64,000 nucleotides of DNA from Brachionus rotundiformis (taxonomy: Eukaryota; Rotifera; Eurotatoria; Ploima; Brachionidae). The position numbers and the translations under genes were made by a program. The DNA lies in assembly GCA_016802295.1 (NCBI GenBank), contig JAESIW010000137.1:2037318-2101317 (forward strand), in the 5' to 3' direction. The notes beneath the pieces were generated by a model. That model did not search any database, was not told where the DNA came from, and saw only the letters and a program-made list of their open reading frames with translations. Positions 24,001 through 36,900 of this stretch are shown here, in pieces (positions within the stretch are counted from its first letter, which is position 1; each line of letters starts with the position of its first letter).

Positions 24001-24794
24001 CCTTTAAAATGTTTTACTGGAAAGTAGCAAAAAAAGAATATTAATGTCCCATATTTATTGATTAATTAAAGTGATTTCAAGAGTCGAGGTAATTTTAGAC
24101 CTACTGAACAAATAAATGAAATGAATTAGTGAAAGCTTGAAAACTTTTTGGAAGCTTTTCTTGAATTACAATAAGAAGTATGCCAACAAATTGTTTATTT
24201 GTTCTTAAAAATAGTAGATTTTAGAAAAATCAGTAAAATTTTTTAAATTTTTTATGAGGCTTTGTTATTAAACAAATAAAAAAGCGCTCTATTGAGTATT
24301 TTGTATTTGTATTATGAGATAACAAGAACTTGGCTAATAAAAAACTGTACAATAGCCTTTAGCTCATGATTAATATGTCTTCATTTGTTCTTATGCAAGA
24401 CTACCTAAAATTTAAATAAAAGTCTAGAATCGATAGCTTGAGTCTCCAAGTAATTCATTTAATTATTTTACTTTGTCGAAATTTAATTATGAATTGAAAA
24501 AAATAAAAATAAGTAAAAATGAAGCTTAATAACTAAAATTTTAATTGAAATAAAATAATAAAGCTTTTTGTCTTAATTAAATCTAAATTCATCTGATTTC
24601 TTATCAATTTAAATTTAAAACAAACATTATTATGCAATCGAAAATTTCCTTAAAAAAGATCTAATTAAAATTAGTTTTGACTCAATCTTTACTAATGAAT
24701 TGAAAAAGACAATTTTTTTTCATTTCTACATTCAAAAAATAAAATTAATTAAGTTTAATTAATTTTTATTATCAATTTTTAAACAGTTTTTTTT

Positions 24795-25645
24795 CTATTT
24801 TTTATTTTTAGCTTTTTTCTTTTTTACATAGATCGACTCGTCTGTTTCAATAGAGACGTGAGCATTTTTATCACTGCTTTTTGTATGAGACTTGTTTGGC
24901 AAGCGTTGGTCAAATAATTCTTGAAGTGTTTTACTGGTTTGATATCTTTACAAATTCGAATTATTTAGATTTATGAATAAAATCATAAGTACCCTGATTC
25001 ATTTTGATCTAAAGGAATTTTCGAAAGAATAATACAAATACTTGGAATTTCTCGAACTATTCTTATACTATTAAATTTTGAAAAGCTAAATTTTAAATTA
25101 AACAAAATTTTTATATTTTTGTATTACTCTCTTAAGTTTTCTAAATTTGACTTCCATAACTCTTCGGTTCTTGAATCAAAAATATAGTTTAAATTTCATT
25201 TGCCATAAAATCTTACCTCGCAAAACCAATTTTGTTTATCTGGTACAAACTCTTTAAATTTAAGAATTTAATTTATAAAAATTTATCAAACAAGAAACTA
25301 AACCTTGAATTTCTTTTTCATTATCTCGGCACAAGCAACTACCTTGTTTAGAGCATCACCTGTTCCATTCCATGTTATTTGGTTCAAAGAATCTTTCTTT
25401 AAAAATGTAAGTAATCAATAAAAACTAATCTTTCAAGTACTTCGAAGTGTTTGTTGGCATAAGTTACCAGGTTATTAATTTTAGAACCTGTTTTCACATT
25501 CATATGGATCACATTTGAGTCCAATATTATTGAGTGCAATGGTTCACTTTTATCAATCGGTTGTTCTTAATTATTTTTCAAAATTGAACATTGTTAACAA
25601 CTTAAAATTTCATTATTTACCCAAAGATAGAGTATAATTTTCCAT
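24795..25645 (-). CDS. RPP25: RNase P/MRP protein subunit p25 (Alba domain)
   Basis: Seven small exons (25621-25645, 25441-25565, 25304-25396, 25217-25251, 25128-25169, 24993-25067, 24795-24945) sum to 181 residues with consistent phases. The Alba fold signature is clear: MNVKTGSKINNLVTYANKHF, then WNGTGDALNKVVACAEIMKK and LYQINKIGF. Near the end, REIPSICIILSKIPLDQNESG matches the RPP25 family's VPA--I-LSK-PLD. The C-terminal tail is Lys-rich. In animals this protein pairs with RPP20 in RNase P and RNase MRP, which process tRNA and rRNA precursors in the nucleus and nucleolus. Every exon is too short to show as a long frame; the gene was rebuilt by joining frames across introns of 45-75 bases. 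Confidence 0.88.
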
Positions 25646-26021
25646 TTTAATTTTTTATGAAAAAAATTAAAAATCTTATATTTTTAAAAAAATTTTGGTT
25701 GCATTATAAATTTAAAATTTTCTTGATCAAGAGTTTAAAATTAAAACTAAATATTAGTTTGTCTTTTTTATTTTTTATGAATATTCTTTAATTTTGAAAC
25801 GAAAAGAAAAAATTATCGCAAATTTTTTATTCATTTTGAATGAGAAAATAAAACCTAATTTCATAGTGTCATTTTAAATAGAATAAAAATTATCTGATAA
25901 TTGTTTAATCTAATAATATAAAAATGATTTTGGATTAAAATTATTTGAACAAAAAATGTAAAATGTAAGTCTAAGCGCAAAAATATAAGTTAATAATAGA
26001 AAATAGATTTTAGTATAAAAT
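25646..26021. other. Intergenic, RPP25 upstream and tubulin 3' flank
   Basis: AT-rich with no open frame. It would hold the RPP25 promoter and the beta-tubulin 3' untranslated region, since both genes run on the minus strand. Nothing else seen. Confidence 0.5.
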
Positions 26022-27350
26022 TTATTCAAATTCCTCATCGATCATGTCTCCTTCTTCATCGGCAGTGGCATCTTGGTATTGTTGATATTCACTAATCAAA
26101 TCATTCATGTTCGATTCTGCTTCACTGAATTCCATTTCGTCCATTCCTTCGCCAGTGTACCAATGCAAAAAGGCCTTTCTTCTGAACATAGCAGTGAATT
26201 GATCGCTTATACGCTTGAACAACTCTTGCATAGAGGTTGAATTTCCAATAAAAGTTGCAGACATCTTTAAACCTTTTGGTGGTATATCACAAACTGCTGT
26301 TTTAATATTATTTGGTATCCATTCGACAAAATATGATGAGTTTTTGTTTTGTACATGCATCATTTGCTCATCAACTTCCTTGATTGAGATACGTCCACGG
26401 AAAATAGCAGAAGCTATTAAATATCGTCCGTGCCGTGGATCACATGCTGCCATCATATTTTTTGCATCGAACATTTGTTGTGTTAATTCGGGAACCGAAA
26501 GAGCGCGGTACTCTTGACTTCCTCTAGCAGTCAGAGGGGCAAAGCCGGGCATGAAAAAGTGTAATCTTGGAAAAGGAACCATATTTACTGCCAATTTTCT
26601 TAAATCAGCATTTAATTGACCTGGAAAGCGTAAACAAGTTGTTACTCCTGACATGGTAGCTGATACCAAGTGGTTCAAATCTCCGTAAGTAGGAGATGTT
26701 AACTTTAAAGTACGAAAACAAATGTCGTATAGAGCTTCATTATCAATGCAATAAGTTTCATCTGTATTTTCCACTAATTGATGAACTGAAAGAGTAGCAT
26801 TGTACGGCTCTACAACAGTATCACTAACTTTGGGAGATGGTACTACCGAAAAAGTGTTCATGATGCGATCTGGGTATTCTTCACGAATTTTCGAAATCAA
26901 CAAAGTTCCCATTCCGGAGCCAGTCCCTCCACCTAATGAATGAGTCAATTGAAAGCCTTGTAAACAGTCGCACGATTCAGCCTCTTTTCTAACAACATCC
27001 AAAACAGCATCAACCAACTCAGCTCCTTCGGTATAATGACCCTTAGCCCAATTATTTCCTGCTCCTGATTGTCCAAATACAAAGTTATCGGGTCTAAACA
27101 TCTGACCAAAAGGTCCCGAACGAACAGAATCCATTGTACCTGGTTCTAAATCTACGAGCACCGCTCTTGGTACATATTTTGCTTTCGAAGCTTCACTAAA
27201 ATATACATTAATACGTTCCAATTGAGTTTCATTATCTCCATTGTATGATCCAGAGTGATCTATACCATGCTCGTCCGCAATTACCTCCCAAAATTTAGAA
27301 CCTATTTGATTACCACATTGACCGGCTTGTAAATGTACAATTTCCCTCAT
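26022..27350 (-). CDS. TUBB: Beta-tubulin, single exon
   Basis: Uninterrupted 442-residue frame, full family length. Starts MREI, the signal through which beta-tubulin mRNA is autoregulated in animals. GTP-binding residues are in place: QAGQCGNQIG near the N terminus, and the tubulin signature GGGTGSGMG at about residues 140-148. The C-terminal tail is acidic (DEEGDMIDEEFE), as needed for binding of motors and MAPs. It polymerises with alpha-tubulin into microtubules. The lack of introns is unusual beside its intron-rich neighbours and may mean the gene arose by retroposition, although intronless tubulins are common. GC content is higher than in most neighbours, as expected for a highly expressed gene. 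Confidence 0.98.
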   Translation of the reverse strand: MREIVHLQAGQCGNQIGSKFWEVIADEHGIDHSGSYNGDNETQLERINVYFSEASKAKYVPRAVLVDLEPGTMDSVRSGPFGQMFRPDNFVFGQSGAGNNWAKGHYTEGAELVDAVLDVVRKEAESCDCLQGFQLTHSLGGGTGSGMGTLLISKIREEYPDRIMNTFSVVPSPKVSDTVVEPYNATLSVHQLVENTDETYCIDNEALYDICFRTLKLTSPTYGDLNHLVSATMSGVTTCLRFPGQLNADLRKLAVNMVPFPRLHFFMPGFAPLTARGSQEYRALSVPELTQQMFDAKNMMAACDPRHGRYLIASAIFRGRISIKEVDEQMMHVQNKNSSYFVEWIPNNIKTAVCDIPPKGLKMSATFIGNSTSMQELFKRISDQFTAMFRRKAFLHWYTGEGMDEMEFSEAESNMNDLISEYQQYQDATADEEGDMIDEEFE

Positions 27351-27890
27351 TTTATCTATGAAACGTATTTAGAATAAAGCTTTTTTCTTATTAAATTTTT
27401 TCAATAGATTTTTTGACAAGTTTGTGTTTAATATATGAGCTTCTTAAGCCGAAATAACTTAAGAATCAATGAATTACACAGTGAGAGATTTGAAGATATA
27501 AAAAAGCTAAGTGAAAAGTGTGATTTGTTCAGCGTATCAAACCAAACTTAAGAATTTAAATTTAAATTTTTTTTTAATTTTAGACAGTTCTTTTACTTAA
27601 CTGTTAGAAGCTTATAAAGAAGTTTATAAAATAAATTAATAAAAATTAAACTTTATTTTGATTTGAAATTTACATTAAGAAAAATATTTAAAAAACTCTG
27701 CAAGCTTGCCTAGGGTACTTCTATAGAGGCGCATATATTATGCTTTTTTAAAATTATATAACAAAAGTAACTCTTTCCATTAAATTCGATTCATGATTAT
27801 TTAACAAAAAAATAATATTTAAATACACCCGAATAATAATAATTAAAATAAAATAGTTTTGAAGAATATTTAGACATCTTTTCAGATAAA
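27351..27890. promoter_or_regulatory. Shared upstream region of beta-tubulin and SDHB copy 1
   Basis: About 540 bases between two divergent start codons. No open frame. It must hold both promoters. I see no clear TATA box that I would assign to one gene. Confidence 0.45.
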
Positions 27891-29069
27891 ATGGCACTTA
27901 TCTCAAGAGCATCATCTTTATTACAATCAAATTTAAGACTTATTGAACCAATTGTAAGATTTCAGTCGTAATAATTTGCATTTCTGATGATGTAATGTTT
28001 TCTTTTCAGGTTCGATTGGCCACTACTTCTGCAGTACCTGAAGAAAAAAAAGCACCAAGATTGAAAAAATTTGCCATCTATAGATGGGATCCTGAGCAAC
28101 CTGGCCAAAAGCCTTACTTAAAAGAATACGAAGTTGATTTGAATGATTGTGGAATGATGGTCTTGGATGCTTTGATCAAGATCAAAAACGAACAAGACTC
28201 GACTTTGGCTTTCCGTCGATCTTGTCGTGAAGGAATTTGCGGCTCATGTTCAATGAACATCAATGGAACAAATACTTTAGCTTGTCTATGGTATGATTTT
28301 AAAATAATTAATTATTTGGCTAAATAGTCATTTTTATAAATAGCAAAATTGATGAAAGCTTGAGCAAAAAAACTAAAATTTATCCATTACCACACATGTT
28401 CGTAGTCAAAGATCTTATACCAGTATTATTTTGTAAAATTTAAAAAGCCTTTCCTAATTTTATCTAGGATTTAAGCAATTTCTACGCTCAATACAAATCT
28501 ATTGAACCATATTTGAAGCGAAAGGAAGATATTAAGGTCGGTGAGCAGCAATTTTTTCAATCAGTTGAAGATCGTGCTAAATTAGATGGTCTTTATGAAT
28601 GCATTTTGTGTGCTTGCTGCTCTACTTCATGTCCATCTTACTGGTGGAACTCAGATAAATATTTGGGTCCAGCTGTATTGTTGCAATCATACAGGTAAAA
28701 AGTATTTACTTTGAGTCTTTTCAATACATCAATTTTAAATTTAGATGGATAATTGATTCAAGAGACGAATTTGCTAAGGAACGTTTGGATAAATTTAGAG
28801 ATGAATTCTCAGTCTACAGATGTCACACCATTATGAATTGTACAACTGTTTGCCCCAAGGTAAACTTTTAACTTTAAAAATTATTTTAAGATTTTTCCTT
28901 GTTTAAAATAATTGTTTCGTTTAGTAGCATAAAGAAAATTAATAATTTTTAATTTGAAAAGGGATTGAATCCTGGACAAGCCATTGCTGAAATTAAGAAA
29001 TTAATGTCTGGACTTTGGAAAGAGCCAAGCAAGAATTCTTCGGTTATCCCTGCAAAGACAGCTCAATAG
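27891..29069 (+). CDS. SDHB: Succinate dehydrogenase iron-sulfur subunit, copy 1
   Basis: Six exons (27891-27953, 28010-28290, 28344-28422, 28468-28694, 28745-28859, 28962-29069) give 290 residues. Begins with a mitochondrial presequence (MALISRASSLLQSNLRLIEP). The [2Fe-2S] cysteines are in CREGICGSC and TLACLC, the [4Fe-4S] set in CILCACCSTSCPSYWW, and the [3Fe-4S] set in CHTIMNCTTVCPKG. It passes electrons from SDHA's flavin to ubiquinone in complex II of the inner mitochondrial membrane. All ligands are present. One intron splits the codon for the last Cys of TLACLC. A second copy follows about 400 bases downstream in the same direction. Confidence 0.97.
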
Positions 29070-29468
29070 GTCCAAATGATTAAATTTATTTAATAGTTTC
29101 ATTTTATAGTTAAATTGACAATTAATCTTATTTTAAAGATTATAAAATACATTATGAAAAAAATTTTTTTATTACAGTTTTTGTCATTTAAATAAATGTA
29201 TTAGACGAATTTAATTTAATTAAAATTTGCTAAAGTCATATTAAATTTTCATGTAATTCTTTTATAAAAACAATTTTAAAAGAGATATTGTTCATAGACT
29301 AAATTAATAGAAAATATGAGTTTAAATAATCAAGAAAAAATAAAAAAAAACTATTTTTAAATATACAGATTAAAAAAATTTAAACATCTAAAAATAAATT
29401 AAAAATATTTGTTATTATGTGCCCAAATTTAAATTAAAAACAAATTAAAAATTTTTTTAGTTATCAAA
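29070..29468. other. Spacer between the two SDHB copies
   Basis: Very AT-rich, no open frame. It would hold the 3' end of copy 1 and the promoter of copy 2. Confidence 0.5.
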
Positions 29469-30620
29469 ATGAAATTGATCACAAAAAAATCTTTTTTATG
29501 TTTATTGAGTAAAAACTCTTTTAATCAATCAGTATTTTAGTTTATTTAACTTTATAATATATTTTTAATTACTAAAATAATAAAGAAACGATTAATTGGA
29601 ATAGCTTCAGTAGCACAACAAAAAACAGGTCCGAGGCTAAAGAAATTCTCTATTTACCGATGGGTAAATATTGTTGTTTTTAACAATAATATATTTTAAA
29701 TAATTAGATACATATTTTTAAATTTTAGAATCCGGAACTTGCAGGCCAGAGACCTTATATAAAAGAATATGAAATTGATCTTAATAATTGTGGAATGATG
29801 GTTCTGGATGCTCTGATTAAAATAAAAAATGAACAAGACTCGTCTCTTTCATTTCGTCGATCTTGTCGTGAAGGAATCTGCGGTTCTTGTTCAATGAACA
29901 TTAATGGAACAAACACTCTGGCGTGCACTTGTCCAATAGATCAGAACATTTCCAAAAAAACTAAAATATACCCATTGCCTCATATGTATATCCTTAAAGA
30001 TTTAGTTCCTGTAATAAAGATAATTTTAATTGATAAAATAAGAGATATTTGATTTTAGGATTTGACTCATTTTTTTGCTCAATACAAATCTATTGAGCCT
30101 TATCTAAAACGAAAAACAGAACTGAAAGTAGGTGATCAGCAATTATATCAATCAGTCCAAGATAGAAAGAAATTAAATGGATTATATGAATGCATTTTGT
30201 GTGCATGTTGTTCGACTGCTTGTCCATCCTACTGGTGGAATATGGACAAGTATCTAGGACCAGCTGTATTGTTGCAATCTTACAGGTGATATAACTTTTT
30301 AATCAAATTAAATAAAATTTTAGTTTTAAATAACAAAACTTTTAGATGGATAATTGATTCAAGAGATGAATATGCTACTGAGCGAATTGATAAATTTATG
30401 GACTCTTTTTCGGTTTATAGATGCCATACAATTATGAATTGTACAACAGTCTGTCCTAAAGTACTTAATTACTTAAAAATAGATAGTTTTTAATGTATTT
30501 TTTTATTAAAATTAGGGTTTGAACCCAGCTTTGGCAATTGCCGAAATTAAGAAATTAATGTCTGGTCTTTGGAAGATGCCGGAAAAAAATTCCAGTTCAA
30601 TACCAGCGAAAAATTATTAA
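29469..30620 (+). CDS. SDHB: Succinate dehydrogenase iron-sulfur subunit, copy 2
   Basis: Six exons (29469-29531, 29586-29663, 29729-30010, 30059-30285, 30346-30460, 30516-30620) give 289 residues. The core is about four-fifths identical to copy 1 by eye, and all [2Fe-2S], [4Fe-4S] and [3Fe-4S] cysteines are kept (CREGICGSC, CILCACCSTACPSYWW, CHTIMNCTTVCPKG). The presequence is unrelated in sequence to that of copy 1 (MKLITKKSFLCLLSKNSFNQ) but is basic and hydrophobic as expected for mitochondrial import. Intron layout differs: copy 2 has an intron after IYRW that copy 1 lacks, and lacks copy 1's intron in the TLAC codon region. No disabling change, so it looks functional. The start ATG is inferred from the phase-matched first exon. 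Confidence 0.93.
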
Positions 30621-30959
30621 AGCTTTAAAATTTTGAATAAATTCTACTTGGACACAATAAATTACTATTATTATTTTTTTAAATTAATTATTAGCTTAAT
30701 TCTTAATTGTCGATTTGAGAAATTTTGAATTTAAATCTGCAATCTAAAAATAAATTCAGATTTATAAATTAAAATAATAATTGAAATTTTCAAAAAAAAA
30801 AACAAAACTAACTAATTACAGAGATTAATTGACAAGCTCAGACCAGCATTAAGTCACTAAAAATTACACAACTATATTATATACAGATTTGCTTGTGCTT
30901 TAAATATTCAAATTGTCTAATTAAAAGTAAAAAGATTCAATTTTGTTAATATAACCAAG
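30621..30959. other. Spacer, SDHB copy 2 to TPR
   Basis: AT-rich, no open frame; 3' flank of SDHB copy 2 and promoter of TPR. Nothing further seen. Confidence 0.5.
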
Positions 30960-33900
30960 ATGGATGATAATTTGCAAGCACAGAATCCTTTTGATGAAAA
31001 TACACAAAACATTGACGACCCAATGGCTGTCACTAGTCCGAGCGCCTTTCTTAACATAAACACAGATGACCCTATTCCAGCAAGTGATTACAGGCGTGTT
31101 TTCAGCACCATGTTCGAGCTTACTGATGACGAATTAGCCAGGATTGAGGATCACATAAAAGATAAAATTCAAAGTCATGGAGAAAATTTTTTACAAAAAT
31201 ACGATAATTTGCAAGCCACTTATGAAAAATTTAAAATTGAATGTGAACAAAGATTTATCGAAATCGAATCGGAATACTCCGAGTGTCAAAGTAGATTAAG
31301 TGTTGAGTCTAAAAACGCCCATTTGTATCAAACCAAGTCTGCTGAGAATGGTTTGTTTTATTATCGACTAAACAATGGAAGTATTTACCAATATTTTTTA
31401 AGAGGACAAAGTAATCACATTAAGCAAGCAGAACAAATTGCTTGAAGATGAAAAGGAAACATTGGTTTCAAATCAGCAACGTTTGAGCACAGTCAACCAA
31501 AATTTAGAAGCAGAAAAAAGAGATCTTCTTACCTTGTTGGACAAGAAAATTAAAGAAAATGACAGACTAAATGGTATTTATTTTTATTCCTTATATAAGT
31601 GTTTATTCCTTATTTTATAAATTTATTTAATAATAAGCTATTTAAGCAAGTGCTGGTTATACAACTTCAATTAATTAGGCAATAAATTGTCCAGCCTTTT
31701 CTTAAAGCTTTTTAAGATAAGCGACAATTTTTGTTCTCTTAATCTCCTACCATTACTTTTACCTGCTCGACCATTTAAATCATGTAGTAATTACATTAAG
31801 TTTTCTTATAGTTCTAAAATTTCTACGATTTTATTTTGCTTCTATGAAGAATAAATCAATTAGACTTAAAAATTAAAATTTTTTTTAAACTTTATTTAAA
31901 AAATTTAAATTATTAAATTTTATCAACCTGATGTGATATTTGACGCAAACATTAAGTCTTTGCTTATCTAAAATAAATTGTTCCAATATTTATCATCTTC
32001 AAGTTAAAATTATATTTTTAGCTATCAATATTGAATTGTCTGAATATAGAAAATAATTTGATACTTAAATTAATCATTATTAATGTTGGTAAATTTTTTA
32101 ACAGAGGAATGGAAGTCGATGAATGTAAAAATAACTGATTCTGAATCGAAATTATGTGAAGTAACTGCTCAATTGGAAGAATTACGCAGCAAGGAATCGA
32201 CCATTGGAGTATTTATGATTCTTTTTTAGGTTTCTATTCAAAAAAATAGTTAAAATTTAACCATTTTTTAAGTTTAAAGAGCGACAATTTCAAGCTGATA
32301 AAGAAAGACTATTGAATGAAATAGACTGGCTGAACCAACAGCTTAAAGAAAAATCCATGCAGCTTCTGGAAACCAAAGGAAATCTTAACCAAAAAATATA
32401 TGACCTTGAGTCCAAAGTTGAGGAATACTCAGCAGAAGTAGAAGCTAAAAATTTTCAAAAATTTTATCTAAAAATTAACTTAAGAATCGTAAAAATAAAA
32501 ATTTAATGGAAGCATTGCAAAATGCTAATCAAAGTATGGAAAGCCAAATAGATGAATTGACTAAAAAAATTGAAGAAGTAAATTGAAAAAACTTCTAAAA
32601 TTTATCAATGAATTAATTAATTATTGCTTTTTTAGAGCAGAGAAAAAGAAGTAAAATTAAAACTTGAGTTTAATGAAGAATCAATACAGCGGGAAAAATT
32701 AATCGATATGTACAAAGTAATAAAATATGATTCTTTAAGACTCTAAAGAAAGATTTTATAATATTTTTTTTTCAGGAAGAAAACTCTAATTGTAAAATAA
32801 GGCTTGAAGAGGCAGCCGAAGCGATTAAAGAACTAAATCAAATGATATTAGAGGCTAAAGAAGAATTTTCTAAATTGGCAGATGAAAAAAATTCAAATGA
32901 AACTGCATTCGAGGCCAAAGTTAATGAAAAAAGTAATAGAATAATTTTTTTTTAAACCTAATTAAATTTTATATAAAATTATATTTTAGATGACTTGATT
33001 TATAAACTTGAACAAGAATTAAAAAATGCAAATGAACTTTTGTCCATAGCAAAGAGAAAAGGGGCAACGGTCTTGTCAGAATCAGATATTGAACAATTGT
33101 CACCAGCTGCAGCAGTTGCTAGTAAACTTTTGAAGAGTGGGATGACCTTAACACAAGTATGAATCTTATTATTATTATTATTATTTTAAAAATGTTGATT
33201 TAAATTAATTTTCATCTTTGTGTATACATTTATATGAATTCTTATTTTACTTGAAATTATCAAATTTAAGAAAAAAAGGAAATGTTTTGAAAATGGTGAA
33301 GTACTTTTTTCTTAATTTAAGCCAAGTTGTAAAATAATAAAAAAAAAAAAAGAAAAATTTTAAAAATAAATATTCTAATATCATATCTTATATGTTCTTT
33401 AAATTCAAAAAAATTGCCTTCATTTTCACCTATATAAAAATATGTTATAATTCAAATTGATGAATTATGTTTTAATAAAATATATTGTTAAAAAGGAAAT
33501 AAATATTGAAATTTATCTTTTAAATTTTATAATTTTAGATTTACAGTGAATATGTTAACTTAACTGAGATTCTACAAAATGAAAAAAAAGAAAATGAACG
33601 GCTTAAGTCATACATCACGGAAGTAATTAATGAAATTGAAGAAAAGGCTCCTTTGTTGAGACGCCAAAAAGTAGAATATGAAGAATCACTTAAAACAATA
33701 TCCAATTTAACAGCACAATTGGAAAATGCCTACATGGACTATGAAGTTTTGAAGTCCAAATCTGAAGATTCCATAAAAAAGTACAACAGTCTTTCGTTTG
33801 AAAATGTTCGGCTAAAGCAAGATCTGACCGAAATGAGTAGACAAGTTACTGTTTTATTGAGTGAGGTCGAGCAATTGAGAACAAAGATGACTTCTAGTTC

Positions 33901-36900
33901 AACAAAATTGCAAAATCCTGACTCAACATTGGCAAATTTATTTGGGGATGGCAACGAGTCCAATGTTGAAGTAAGCAGTTCAAGTGAGACAAGAAGTCAG
34001 GGCGCATCTCTCTTCCGGAGCATTGAAGAACTTCAAAAACAAAATATGGAACTCAAAAGGTTATTGAATGAAATAACTGATAAAAAGCAATCTGAGGAAA
34101 AAATCGAGCTGGAACTAAGAACCAAAGAATTCAATGAAAAATTGGGCATCGCTATGAAACAGTTGGAAGAATTCAAAACCCAGCGAGAAAAACAGGAACA
34201 AGTTTTGGAAGAAATTCGTAAACAACGAGACACTTATAAGCACTTGTTGGTGCAGCAACAACCACAATCTGTTCCAAAAGTAACAAGTGAATTTTTCACG
34301 TCTACTCCTGGTGTAGACCGAATTCGATCTGAAACACCAGAACAACTCGAATTGTCAATAGACCAAGAGCAAATTGACTTTAAAAACAAATACGATCAAG
34401 TCAATTCTGCATTAGCCAAGCTTCAGAAAAAATTTGACAACTATCAACAAGAAATGATCAAAGCAACCAATTCATTGAACGAACAAGTAGATGAAATGAG
34501 GACTAAAAATTCCGAACTTGGCATGAAAGCTGCTTTATCTGACTCAAAATTGGAAAGTACTCTGGAAAAATGTAAATCACTGACAACAATTAGTGAAAAG
34601 CTTCGAAAAGAGCTTGATTCTTATAAGGAAAGAATATCTAAATCAAACGAGTTAATCATCAAGCATGAGCAATCAATACACTTGACCACTGTTGAATTGA
34701 ATCGATCTAAGGAAAAAGTTGACGAACTAGAAACCAAATTGCACAGCACTGCAATCGAAAAAGACATGTTAAAATCTAACTATGAACGTTTGACCAAAGA
34801 ACATGAGCTTTTGATCAGAGAAAATAGCAGCAGAGCTTCTATACTTGCCAATTTGGAAGTTATTCGCAACAGTTGTGAACGCAATGAGAGAGAAACAAAG
34901 CAAATGTTGAACCAGAAGATTGAATTTTTGGAACGTGAGCTGACAATACAACAAAAACAAGCCGAGCATTGTAAAGAACAACATGATGTTTTGGTTAAGT
35001 CATGGCAAAGTCAGTTTGAGCAATTAAACCAACAAAGAAATGGCGAACTTCGTGATGCTGAAAAATTAAAAGAGGAATACAATGAAATGAAGAAAAAATT
35101 TGACCAACTACAAGCTCGTTTGAATGAAGCAGAGGCCAAGCTACATTCGAATGAGCTATTGGTTCAGATAAGTCGCAACTCGAAGTCTTCAAATGCCATT
35201 TCACGGCTAACTCATTTAGAAGAAGAGACCAAAGAACTTCAAATGAAGCTTTCTCTGTCCGAAAAAGAAATAGTCGGCTTAAAGATTCAGCTTGAGGACA
35301 GCAAAGAACATGTAAAACAGTATAAAAACATATCGGACACTATGGAAAAAACCATGAAGGAAGAATCTGAAGCAAGGATAAAAAGTCAGGAAATATATGA
35401 ACAAAGAATTAATGAGTTGAATTCTCAATTAAGTGATCTTGGGTCCAGACATGAAGAATTGACGGCCTTAAAGGTCCAATTGGAGACCAAATTACAACAA
35501 AATAGTGCGGAGTCTGAGGAAAAAATTGGTTCACTTGAGAAAGAGAAAAAAGGTCTAATTAACAATGTTGAATTGTTGGAGAAAAAGGTCGAAAATATGG
35601 AACAAATATTGGAGGAGAGAAGTATTTCTCGAGACGATTTTGCGGCCAAGTTATCTGTTTCAGAGGAACAAGTAAAATCTTTGAGTGAAAGAATTCAAAT
35701 GCTGGATAGTGAAAGCTCTGGTTTTGGCAATCAAATGAGTGAAATAAAGCAAAAATTGGAATCAAGAGAGTCGGAGTTGGAAGCCGAGAAAAAATATCGA
35801 CTTGACCAAGCTGAGGCATTCAAGTCAACAGAAAATGTTCTCAAGAGTGAAATTTTAAGCCTTAAAAAAGAAATCGAAAGTTTAATAGAACAAAATAACA
35901 AGCTTCAAGTTGAATTCAGTAAAGTGGGTCAAGATTTTGTGACTTTACAAAAGCAAGACTTTGGAAGCATGCTCAAAACCGATGAGCATTCGGCTTCCAA
36001 TTTGTTGGAAATAAATCGCTATTTGCGCACTCAAAAGGACAATTTGGAAGAAAATTATGAAAAATTAAAAATTGAGTACGAAGTGTGCCAAAAGAGAGTC
36101 AAGAATATGGAAAGTGAATTGGAGTTTAGTAAAAAGCAGAGCTTTGAAAGAGAAACTAAAACAAACACCGATCTTAACCAAACAAATATGGACAATTTTA
36201 ATTTAATTTTAGATACCAACAAACGGTTGAAGGAAGATCTTGACTTGGTAAATGCAGAAAATTCGCGTATGAACGAAGAAATTAACAAGATGAGTGAAGA
36301 GGTGGCTAATTTGAAGTCAAATTTGAACGCCAGCGAACTCAAAGGCGAAACAAGCACTTTGGAAAACACTTTTCTTAGGACTGAAGTCAAAAAACTAAAG
36401 GAAAGAATTGATAATTTATACAGCCAATCTGACATGGCTGATGAGTGGGATCGTTTTAAGGCAGAGATAAATGAAGCTCAGGCCAAAATTAACAATTTGA
36501 ATGAAACAGTTTCAGATTTGAGGAACAGCTTGTCAGAAGCCTATTCAAAATACGAAAATTTAAATAAAGATTTTGAAGCACAAAAAGAAGGCTATGAGCT
36601 TGAGAAGAAACAGGAAGTGGAAAAAATTCGCCACGAATTCGAAACCCAAAAAGCTCAAATTGTTGCCGAACAACAAAAGAACTATGAAACACTTAAGACT
36701 GATAAGACAAAACGCGAAGAAATGTTCAAAACATTGGTCAATGAGCTTAAGGATGTTGTTTCCACAGTTCAGAAAGAATTTGAGCTTAAAGATGTTGATT
36801 GGACTGGCGCTAAGGGAACTATGGCTGACCGAGTTAGAGTTATTAAAGAGGAAATAAGCCAAATTAAGAAGCTTATCTTGGAAAAAATTCGAAATGACAG

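Larger units (their letters stand above)
14594..24794. other. 10 kb gene desert with GC-richer islands
   Basis: No recognisable gene, although the rest of the window has about one gene per 2-4 kb. Chance frames are short. Several islands are less AT-rich and carry either short open frames behind splice acceptors (15524-15638, minus; 16269-16379, plus) or clusters of transcription-factor-like motifs (about 17030-17165, 19110-19205, 20995-21009, 22800-22910). The stretch lies upstream of the Eph receptor start, so part of it is likely that gene's control region. That is inference. Confidence 0.5.

Noticed and set aside
26215..26517. 100-codon frame antisense to beta-tubulin
   Set aside because: Shadow of a strongly conserved coding exon.
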